From contig WPIO01000154.1 of the NCBI GenBank assembly GCA_009760855.2, forward strand, positions 744,001 through 808,000: a DNA stretch of 64,000 nucleotides, given 5' to 3'. The DNA is from Cristatella mucedo (taxonomy: Eukaryota > Bryozoa > Phylactolaemata > Cristatellidae). The translations under genes were made by a program, and so were the position numbers. Below the pieces are notes generated by a model that was not told the origin of the DNA, searched no databases, and saw only the letters and a program-made list of their open reading frames with translations. Below, piece after piece: positions 48,530 through 58,100 of the stretch; positions within the stretch are counted from its first letter, which is position 1; each line of letters opens with the position of its first letter.

Positions 48530-49640
48530 CGTTAGCTGCTCTGAGAATTGTAATGTGTCTGCGTCATGGTGCAATCTAGGCTTTTACTTTTATGCAGATG
48601 GCACTCAGTTTTACCTTTGCTTTGATCCCTCCGAGCTCTCCAGCACGTCAAATTCCCTCAACACCCTTGCGGCATGTATTGATGACACTCGCACATGGAT
48701 AGCAGCAAACCTTCTTAAATTTAATGGTGATATAACAAACTTGCTGGCCGGGGGCAAACCAAGTATGATTCAGAAATTAGAAAGGTTAACACTCGCAATC
48801 GGCTTTGCCAGCATATGTCTCGCTGAATCTGCACGAAATCTAGGCGTTCTGTTCAGAAGTGATTTTTCATTAAACTACCACATCAGCTCGAAATCTAGGC
48901 GTTCTGTTCCGAAGTGATTTTTCATTGAACTACTACATCAGCTCTACAGTCAAGTCTGCCTATATTCAGCTACATAACATTGCTAAAATTCAGGCTTCCT
49001 TAGGCAGGAATACCACGTATAAATTGGTCCATGCATCTGTGACATCCCGTCTCGACTTCCATAACTCACTGCTTGCTGGTCTACCAGCCTGTGCACTCAG
49101 GCGCTTACAGCTGGTTTAAAACTCTGCAGCTACTCTTGTCTGTCGTAAGCCTCGCAGTTGCCACATCACACCATTTCTTACCGACCTGCACTAGCTTCCA
49201 GTCAAGCAACTCATCGACTTCTAGATTTTGTCGCCCACTTTTAGGTCCCTTCATTTTTTGGCGCTTACCTACCAATCAGATCTACTACCCCACCAGGCTA
49301 AGCACCATACCACTGTCTTTTCGGAATCTAATCGTCTACATATACCTCACACGAACATTAGATCCTTTCGAGATCGTGTCTTTTATTCATATGCCCCCAA
49401 ATCAAGGAAATCACTCCCGACTTGCGCCACGACATTCTCCGACTTGACCGCATTTAAATAGAAACTAAAAACGCATCTATTTATGACATAAGTTAGTAGG
49501 TCCATGTGATTCGTCTTTTACAGGATATTACTCACGATTCAATCGCGTTTCCCTTTGCAGCAAATGTTAAGCACCTAGACAGAGATTGAGTTCTCTGAGG
49601 GCGCTTCATCAAGTGCATTATTATTATTATTATTATTTAC
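48530..49640 (+). mobile_element. LINE-A copy, 5'-truncated in RT
   Basis: Plus-strand frame: GFYFYADGTQFYLCFDPSEL (YADG for YADD), RTWIAANLLKFNGDITNLLA and QKLERLTLAIGFASICLAES. A 55-bp tandem duplication then shifts the frame, followed by KLVHASVTSRLDFHNSLLAG, the 3' UTR, the hairpin (GCACCTAGACAGAGATTGAG) and (ATT)n at 49616-49638. Confidence 0.9.
48834..48943. repeat. 55-bp tandem duplication inside LINE-A
   Basis: CGAAATCTAGGCGTTCTGTT opens both 48834-48888 and 48889-48943. Each unit ends in CTACxACATCAGCT. The units differ at a few bases, and 55 is not a multiple of 3. Confidence 0.92.
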
Positions 49641-49832
49641 ATGCTTATGCTTGCTGCCACTGTGCATTCTACCACTAACGATGTGATACTTGTTGTTATT
49701 GAGCATTCTACCTCTAACCATTCGATCGTGCTTTCTTTGCAGCCAATCTAATGTGCTTACAAAGAGATTGAGTTCTCCGAGGGCGCTAGATCAAAGGTAC
49801 TATTATTCTTATTATAATAATTATATTGTCAC
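49641..49832 (+). mobile_element. second LINE-A 3' UTR and tail in tandem
   Basis: CATGCTTATGCTTGCTGCCA, CCATTCGATCGTGCTTTCTT, AAAGAGATTGAGTTCTCCGA and a degenerate (ATT)n. It starts right after the (ATT)n of the previous copy. Confidence 0.85.
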
Positions 49833-49859
49833 TTACGTGTGCTTTCTCGAGGTCGGTCG

Positions 49860-50868
49860 TGTTGAGTTCGCCAACAAAATCGCGTAAGACAAATGAGCGC
49901 CGACAAAATCATGATTTACTATTTCGTCCAAAAAAAGTTGATTATTATTAATTTTGCGCCAGAAAATGCTCGCCAATAAAATTGTTAAAATGAAAAATAA
50001 GTCCTGCTATAATAAACACTGCTAAAATAGTATGTAATTATTCACTTCTAGCATATCGAACTAGTTAATAAAAATAAGTAGTTCTCTTAGTTTTTTAATC
50101 TATATTAAATAATTTTTTCAAGGAAAATTCATAATCTGGAAACATACTGGGACAGACAATTACTGGGACAGACAACTACATTCGTCGTTTACGTTGCAAT
50201 CGATGGGCTAGTCCGCCGTTTGCTACCGCGGCGTGGAACTTGTTGATATACTGCCCTGATTGAATGATTCAATCTATTGCTGGAATAATGCGTTGAAATC
50301 GTCTGTCGTGTGTCGTCATCCTGCCGTTTACGCATTTTTAAACCATTTCTGTTGTGAAAAAGACTTGACAGAACAGACCTTAAGTTGCATGCGTAGCGGA
50401 ATTTGCAGTCAAGTCGCAGGTAAGTCTAAATACGCTCAACCATGCATGCGTATTGCTGCGTTTCTTCCTAAATTTAATGGGCGTTATTCTAAGGAATATT
50501 AGCCCGAAGTGTCTTATAATGTTGACGTTTACATTAAATATGATTTTATTGAGGCTTGGTATGACATTTCAATGCGCAGAGTTATGTGCTAGTTAAGTTT
50601 ATTGTGATTATATTCTCTTGCGCTTTCCTTCGCGTTTTAATAATCAGAAATTTATTAACGTTTAAATTAAACATGATTTTAGCGAGACTTGGTCTGACAT
50701 TTTAATGCGCAGAGCTCTATGCTACTCAGTTTGAATAGTATCATTACATTGCCCTTTTTATCGCGCTTTTGTCGATCGCGAATTTATCGGCGCGGTTATA
50801 TCTTTCGCGCATTTGTCGGGTCACGATCTTGTTGATACAACTACTTGCGAAATTTTGAGTGTTCCCTC
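49860..50868. mobile_element. MITE-like non-autonomous DNA element (about 1 kb)
   Basis: The left end GAGTTCGCCAACAAAATCGC, then GACAAATGAGCGCCGACAAA, resembles the reverse complement of the right end (TTATCGGCGCGG, then CGCATTTGTCGGGTCACGAT, then CTTGTTGATACAACT). The inside is AT-rich, has no transposase, and holds a tandem dimer of about 134 bp. Class and target duplication are not determined. Confidence 0.5.
50521..50790. repeat. ~134-bp tandem dimer inside the MITE-like element
   Basis: GTTGACGTTTACATTAAATA, then ATGACATTTCAATGCGCAGA at 50521-50580, recurs as TTAACGTTTAAATTAAACAT, then TGACATTTTAATGCGCAGAG from about 50655. Confidence 0.8.
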
Positions 50869-50984
50869 TGTATCGCATGTTACGAGCTTCCGTTATGTAC
50901 ACACTGCACGCGTTGCGGCACTACCTGAATTAGTGAGGGCTACCCGGACGTAATATTAGAGCATAGACTTTAGGATTCCGCCAC

Positions 50985-51240
50985 TGAGTTTAAAGTCCCT
51001 CCATTCGTATTGTCCGGCCAACCAGTCGGAAAGACTTTCCCATAAAGCTGGGCATTGTCGCGCCCATTCTTATGATTCAAGTCGCAAAGCCGACCTCAAA
51101 TCCTTTGGTGATCATGTCGTTTGATCGTATGCTCCCAGCTCATGGAATGCAGTAGCGACTGACGTCACACATTCACTCACTTGACGACATTTAAAAAGAT
51201 GCTTATATCTTATCTGTTTCTTGCTGAACTTGCTCAGTCT
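50985..51240 (+). mobile_element. LINE-A C-terminal fragment
   Basis: ACCTCAAATCCTTTGGTGAT, ATGCTCCCAGCTCATGGAAT and CTTGACGACATTTAAAAAGA match the GDxxFSSYAPKAWNSLP-to-stop part. Confidence 0.78.
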
Positions 51241-51261
51241 GCGTGAATGGTCTTTAATAGA

Positions 51262-51415
51262 GATACCAGCTTGTTTAACAGCCTCATTTGCATAGCGGCA
51301 GAAGAGCCTTGACGGCTATCACCACCGCTTGAAGTTGGCAATAATTGACCGCCCACTGCAGGATTAGAACCTCCTATCTGGGTCGTGAAGAGCGAGCACC
51401 TTACCTTCTGGGCTG
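51262..51415 (-). mobile_element. SINE-2
   Basis: Minus sense: AGGTAAGGTGCTCGCTCTTC, GGTTCTAATCC (B box, one change), CTTCAAGCGGTGGTGATAGC, AAGGCTCTTCTGCCGCTATG and GAGGCTGTTAAACA. Confidence 0.9.
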
Positions 51416-51451
51416 TCACATTCCAGCAATTAAAGGATGTCGCACGGTAAG

Positions 51452-51622
51452 GAGCAGTGATGGAACACCCGGTAAGGCGGTTGCTCTTCACTATCTCGCG
51501 CCCGAGGTCGCGGGTTCGAATCCTGCCGGGGCAATTCTTCATTGCTGCTGCAAGCGGTGGCGATAACCTTTGAGGCTTTTCTGTCACTATGCAAAAAGAG
51601 GCTGCTTAATCAGCTAGGATTT
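51452..51622 (+). mobile_element. SINE-2, well-preserved
   Basis: GGAACACCCGGTAAGGCGGT (A box), GTCGCGGGTTCGAATCCTGC (perfect B box GGTTCGAATCC), GCAAGCGGTGGCGATAACCT, GAGGCTTTTCTGTCACTATG and GAGGCTGCTTAATCAGCTAG. Confidence 0.93.
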
Positions 51623-51629
51623 GTTTTTG

Positions 51630-51692
51630 CTCGAACCCACGACCTGGGTCGCGAAGAGCGAGCACGTTAAATCCTGCGCTAAGACCAAGGGG
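51630..51692 (-). mobile_element. SINE-2 head fragment
   Basis: GCTCGAACCCACGACCTGGG and CGAAGAGCGAGCACGTTAAA are the reversed tRNA-like head; the tail is absent. Confidence 0.75.
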
Positions 51693-51774
51693 CGATCCCA
51701 CGTGCTCGAGCTCTGCTCTGCTCAGCCGAGTGCGAACAGAGGGATCGCTGCGACGCGTGACCTACCGGTTTAGT

Positions 51775-52330
51775 GTGACTACGCCTGCTGAAATTGGACC
51801 GTAATGAGCGTAATGTATCTCCGTCTGCAGCTCCACAAAGCTACCGAGACTAAGTGAGCGTTACGCAGGAGAGATTCTGTAGCGAAATCAAAGCCTGGGC
51901 GGCCTTTGATGTGCCTTCGGTAGCCAACAGACTTCATCTCACGCAACAAAGAAAACACGAGAAGCACAGCTGACTCGGCAGGGCAGTCGAGGAAGTGCGT
52001 AGCATGGAAGGGGCAACTCAGGACGGCTGGACAGGCTGCCCCGTAGTCGGCAGCCGGATAGCAGATGTCGTTGCGTAAGAAATTAGGGAAGTACAGTCTA
52101 GAGCCTGCAGAGAAAAATCTCGTGTCTCCAACGATCTTTAAGCACGGGAACGAACGGGACAGCAAATGTATCGCCCATGTAAAACCTGAGGGCACGAGGA
52201 GGCTGAAACTGGTGTCGCAGCTCGGCTACGTACGACGGAGCTACGCCGTGGCGGGCCTCGTGAGTCGCCGTAAGAACTTTGCTCAGCATCCGCTGATTCA
52301 ACCGAGAGCCATCTTAGCTCCTTGCGCGTG
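51775..52330 (-). mobile_element. LINE-B 3' end next to the GAK promoter
   Basis: Minus-strand frames encode YVAELRHQFQPPRALRFYMG, then FFSAGSRLYFPNFLRNDICY, and the 3' UTR runs to about 51780 (TTACGCAGGAGAGATTCTGT on the plus strand). It is the longest LINE-B 3' end in the window. Confidence 0.85.
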
Positions 52331-52749
52331 TGCCGCTGGTGCAGGTTGCCATTGCAGAGTGCGGCGAAGACTCGCAAGCGTGCTCGAGCGTGTCAGTTTT
52401 GCAGTTGTGCAAAGGTGCGATCTCGAGATGTGAGCGTCGGCCACTGTCGGTTGCCCGCCGTCGTACGAGACCTACTCAGAACCAGCGCAAAATGCCGGAA
52501 ATGCTAGCTCCAGACCACACTGAGTGCTGCTACTGTGCGCTATCTTGCGGTTCAACGTAGCACGGTCGCCTCACCAAGATAAAGCTAACTGTATTTCCTC
52601 CTAGGGAGAGGCAGAGTTGCATGCCGGGTAAAAGCTAAACAATAACCGGCACACCGAGTCGCGTTTAGCCACACACCCGGTATCCCCCGCCGGAACGGTG
52701 CCGTAGTTCCGGTGTCGGCGCGGTTCAGCTGGCGACGCCCGACGATATA
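52331..52749 (+). promoter_or_regulatory. putative GAK promoter and 5' UTR
   Basis: This is the 419-bp non-repeat stretch between a LINE-B fragment and the GAK start codon. It is GC-rich, has no TATA box that I can see at a sensible distance, and holds an inverted pair of CCGGAA/TTCCGG motifs. A CpG-type, TATA-less housekeeping promoter is inferred from position only. The transcription start is unknown and an upstream non-coding exon is possible. Confidence 0.4.
52690..52712. promoter_or_regulatory. inverted ETS-like pair (CCGGAAC ... GTTCCGG)
   Basis: CCGGAAC at 52690-52696 and its exact reverse complement GTTCCGG at 52706-52712 flank a 9-base spacer, 38 bp before the GAK ATG. CCGGAA is the core of ETS-family sites common in housekeeping promoters. 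The same bases could instead form a small 5' UTR hairpin. Confidence 0.3.
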
Positions 52750-52879
52750 ATGACAGACTTCTTTAAATCTGCGCTTGGCATCCTAGGCGGTGGCATCAAT
52801 AAGGAGGATAATCCATTCATCGGGCAGGCCGTAGAGATTGGGGAGCAGCGATTGAGGATAAGGAAGCTTATCGCCGAAG
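52750..52879 (+). CDS. GAK: GAK exon 1 (first coding exon)
   Basis: This exon gives residues 1-43 plus the first base of Gly44. It opens with MTDFFKSALG, the short hydrophobic leader seen in animal GAK/auxilin, and ends inside the glycine loop at AEG. The donor is GAAG|GTACGC, phase 1. No in-frame stop lies just upstream, so the start rests on family length and the A at -3. Confidence 0.92.
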
Positions 52880-53751
52880 GTACGCCGTCTTCTTGCATTG
52901 GCCCTCGGCGACCTGTGCGGCTTCTGTCCGCGCCACCATTACGCATACGCGGTGTCGCGGAAGCCCCCACCTCTTGCTTTGAAAGCCTTAAATGTAATAG
53001 TGCCGAGAACGCTTGACTTGGCCCGCTTCTCATTCGCCGAGCGCGCGCGCGCGCGCGAGGGCTCGCGCTACGCCCCCTCCCCGGCCGAATCGACCCCGGT
53101 TCACCTGTTAAGGGGCGGGGTGTGCTGATTCGAGAGAGGAACTGCTCACGCCTACCCGGATTGTAAGCTAGTCGAAACGCTATGCCGAGCGAGCGGCCTT
53201 CCGTCTCGCATCGCTTCGCTCACCGACGGACGTTTGGGCTGTGGGCGTGTCGGGGCTCGGCCGGTGGCTGCCGTCAGTCGGTCCTCATGCGTAGCCACAC
53301 GAGCGCACTCTTTGTCCGGCCTATTAATTTAGCCGCTTATGGGTGTTGGGTTTCATTCCATTCTTACACCTTTGGCCGGTGCTTTGCTTTCTAGGTCGGG
53401 CCAGCCCGACAAGACCAAATAAATCGATAGTGCTGACACAATTTGTTCTAACCCGGTAGACCTCAGGCAGATGCGTGTTCCAGCATCCGCGCAGCGCCAT
53501 AGATCTTTACCTGCTTCCGAAATTTAGCTGCTGACACCTCGGGGAGCAGCCTTAGTCGATATGGTTTTGAAATGTCATCGATAAGGCGAAATCGCGAGTA
53601 CTGGTACGACCCAGTCCCTCAAAGTGAATGCTGGCGTGTCTCTCAAAGAATTTTGATTTGCGAAACCAGCCTCATCACGACGACCTGAGTGAGAAAGACG
53701 GCGAGAGAGCAGTAGGGATAAAGCAGAGGGAGAGAGCACTGAGAGGTAGAG

Positions 53752-53849
<98 letters not shown>

Positions 53850-55162
53850 TGCAAGGATAACAAGAGAAAGATAGATGAGAGAATAAGTAGGCGAGAAGTG
53901 CATATCATTGCGAGTGGCCTCCTTCAAGGCTGCTTTGGTCAGACAGCTACTCAAAAAACGATTCACGTTTGTCCTTCACACACGCCCTCTACCTGCCCAC
54001 CAACTTGGTCTGGTAGCACTAAAGAGCCATTGGTGAACCGTGATGGCACACTGGGTAAGATGGTTGCTTTTCACGACCTCAGACCTCAGAGTGCGACACT
54101 AGGCGAGCCATATGATCTAAGGTGATCATCGGTGCATCAAGCAGTGCCAAAGCATCGGCACTGCTTGTAAGAATGAAGCATGCTTGCAGCTTAATTCGAA
54201 CGCTCAACCGTTCAATTGCTGAAAGATTGAATGCGTATACGTAGTCAGCTGGTACGATTTTTTTCCAGTCGAATGTCAAGTGTACAGTCTCGAGAGATTT
54301 CATCCTCCTTGGGAGCTATATAAATTTGCTAGCACTGCTATTAGTCCGTGTCTATAATTCTGCATTGCCACGTAAACTAGGTTTGCGTAACGAGAGAGTT
54401 TTCTAGACAGCCGCAGGCACACACAAGGCCTAAGCCGCAGGCATTCGGCGACCTGCGCCTGTCAGTGGTCTCATCTCGCTCAGTAAAGTGACTCTGGGGA
54501 ACGTAGCAAAGTCAGGAGAGGAAGATCGAGGCATTGAGTTGCAGTTTCGGAGCGCCTACATTTGCTCACAAAACATTCCAAAAATGAATATAAAATTAAA
54601 ATTCTAATCGAAAGGTTGGGCTCAGCAGTAAAAAAGCAGCCAATGAAGGAGGCTAAGGCAGCTCATTGAAAAATGTGCAACTAATGTTTCGATGCAGCCA
54701 TGCCACTCAATAGAGTATTAAGGAACTAAACGTCGTATTGCTAAGAAATCTTGGCGATTCGCTTCGGATAACGTCCATATACAGTAGCTGCTCGTCAGGT
54801 TTTGGAGCTGGTTTTAAAATTAATTTCCTGGTGCTTCGTAGCCGGAGGGGTCTAGAAAAAGCTTAGCTCCCTCACTCTAGCTTAGCTTCCTCCCTCTAGC
54901 TATACCGAATCGGGTGAGCAACGTAAATGCGTAAGCCGTAAAGGCTCTTCTGTGGCTGCAAAAGAAACTTTTAAATCAGCTAGTATTTTTTATAGAGGAT
55001 TTCAGTTTGTTGGTTGCTCATGTTGCTCCAACTCTCTTCTCCTGCCTTCCTCCCTGTCTCCCACTCTTTTGCATCATGCTTCAGCACTCGGACATCCATC
55101 TCTGAGTCTCTCAGTGTTCGAGCCACCCTCTCTCTTTCCCTTCTTCTCTCTCCTCTCTCCCA

Positions 55163-55195
<33 letters not shown>

Positions 55196-58100
55196 ATTGT
55201 CTCTCAACCCTTTCCCTCTGCTGTTCCTCGACAACTTTGTCCTTTGCTGGCAGGGCTTTAGTAATCGTTTGATGTAGTTCATCTTCGTCTGTGTCTCCGT
55301 AAGGTCTGGCACGCATGCGGAAGCCAACAGACTTAATCTCACTCAATCAAGAGATAGTGAGAAGCATAGCAGAGTCCGGAGAGCAGTCGAGGAAGTGAGT
55401 AACATGGAAGTTGCTGCTCAGGATGGCTGGAAAGGATGTGCCACAGTAGTTAGCAGGAGAGTAGGTATTATTGCATAAGAATGGTGAAAGTGAGTTTCAT
55501 CGTGTAGGACCTGTAGAGGAAACACTTGTTACCAAGTACCAAATACAAAATGTCTTTAAGCATAGGCATCGGGCAGCTAATATATTGTCCATAGTGGACC
55601 TTAAGGCACTAGGATGCTGGCACTAGGGTAGCAGTTCAGCTAGATATGAAGGAGCCAAGCCATGGCAGCATTGTGGGTCAATGTAGGTGTTCAGTTCCAA
55701 AGTGACCTTTCATTGGACGACCATATCAGCAATCACTGTCGAGTCTGCTTACTGTCAGCTACATAACATTGCTAAGATGCGGATTGTTTAAACAGGAATA
55801 CCACATCTAAATTGGTTCATGCATTTGTGACATGATTTCCCGACTTCTGTAACTCACTACTTGCTGGTCTACCGGCATGTACAATCAGGCGCTTACAGCT
55901 GGTGCAAAACCCTGCAGCTAGGCTTGTCTGTCGTGAGTGTAACAGTTGTCTCGGCACACCACTTCTCACCGATCTGTACTGGTTCCCAGTCAAGAAAGGC
56001 ATCAACCTAAAGGTTCTGTCACTCACTTTTAGGTCCTTTCCTTGTTTGACTGAAGCCCACCTATTAGATCTTCTCCTACCACCAGGCTAAGCATAGTACA
56101 GCAGGCTTTTCGGAATCTAATCGTTTACTTATACCTTGTACGAACCTGAAATCCTTTGGAGATCATGCCTTTAGTTCGTATGTTCCCCAAAGCCTGAACT
56201 CACTTCCGACTTGCGTCACGACATCCTCTGACTTGACCACACGTGAAAAGAAACTAAAAATCCACCTATTTATTTCAGCATTTAGTGGGTCCATGTGATT
56301 TGTCCTTTACCTGGTTATGCATGCTGACACTGTGCATGCAGCCACTAAGCATATTTACATGCTGACTTTGTGTATGTAACCTCTAACCATGTTATGCTTG
56401 TTGTCATTGAGCATGCTACCACTAACCATTCGATCATGCTTCCTTTACAGCAAATGTAAAGTGCCTAGAAAGACATTGATTTCTCTGAGGGCACTTTATC
56501 AAATGTATTATTACTATTATTATGATTATCATGCACATTTAGTTCCGGCCAGAATAATTTGAGTATCAGAAGAAGGAAGATGCTATCCTAAACATAGGAA
56601 CCTTATCTTGTAAATTCCCAAAAAATTGTCACCATTCGTATGTGGAAGCAGTATTTATGGAAAACTGTGCATGTAGCCATCTCCTCTTGTTTACTTACCA
56701 TCTGTAGAAAACGTGCAAAGTGAACCAGTCTGGCAGTTTCAGCTACATATTTGGTTATTGCTCCTTCGGTAAGCTGTAAAGTGCCTAGATACAGATTTGA
56801 TAGGGAGCTATACGAAATACATTACTATCAGTGTTATGGTTGTTATTGTCAGAACACACCAAAGGAAGGTTTAGTAGGTAGGACAAGTATTCCTTCCGGA
56901 AAATGTATCTCAACACTTGTAAGGTCAATATGTGGGATTGGGTTTTCTGAGATCGAACCAGAAATTAATGGTGAAGTTGGGATTATAAACCACTCAAATG
57001 CGTTTTCTCATAAAAAAAAAACTAGTTGAACTGTTTAAAATTGGAACACGAGTCTTGGTAGATAGCCGAGGCACTGAAGCTATGATAATATGAAAATATG
57101 AAAAAGGGTTTGTCGGTATTAAGAGATGCATTAAATTGCCTTGTTTCCTTGGTCTTGACTCGACAGAAGTTCAATTTAGCACCTGCATTCGGGTTCTGTA
57201 TTAAACTTCTGTCGATTCAATGTATAAAAAACACATTACAGTTGACTCTGCTTAAGAATACACTTGGCCGGCAAATAGGTATTCTTATATGCCGAGTATT
57301 TCCACATGCAAAGTGAGATTAATATTGCTGCTACTAAATCTGGAATGCAAAGCTGCTATTTCTTATAAGCAAAGCATTTATATACCCTTATACGTGGAGT
57401 CGACTGTGTGAGGTTTTAATACATTGCTTATGAGATAGCGTATTTGAGATGGGTTTCCATTGTTATTGCTGCCTCGATTTCTTGCATCGATTCTAGCGAT
57501 GTCTGGCACACAGCCGTGCATAAGTGAAATGCTCGTGCCTTCAAACCCTCGATTACTGCTGAGAAAGTGCCAGATACAATAATGCAGATGTATTTTTCGA
57601 GTGAGGCGCTATTTGGCGCAACCGATAAGCAACCTTACCGGAAGCGATCTGACGGGGCTCCAAAACACACCGTTTGATTATGGCTACTATGCTGCAAGCC
57701 GGATGCTACTTTGGATGCCAAAAAGTGAATAGGCTCATTGCACGTGTTTATAAGTTTTGGTAAGCAAACGAATGCATGCACCATCTATGTAAATATTGGC
57801 CAACTCGTGGAGTTGATAAACACTAGAATATTTGATATTGTACCCTGTTTCCCAGCAAGCATGGACTATTTAGGTCACCCGTTGTTCATGTTCAAGGTGC
57901 TAGTGTTGCAGTTATGCAGGTAGTCCAGTCACTGAAGTGCACACTCGTGTCGTGCGGTTTCTGTAGGGTTGCTCATGCAGAGGTGCTCGCCTAGACTTGA
58001 TCGATGCCAGGTCTTGTGCATGGCAGTCCTTGGTCTAGCAGGTCAGTATATGAAGTACCCTGGTCAGATCTGGCGTAGTTTTGAAGGCTCCTTTGATCTT

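Noticed and set aside
51490-51535. Possible functional tRNA gene (good B box GGTTCGAATCC)
   Set aside because: The cloverleaf is not intact, and the same head occurs in many diverged copies with a fixed non-tRNA tail, so it is a SINE.
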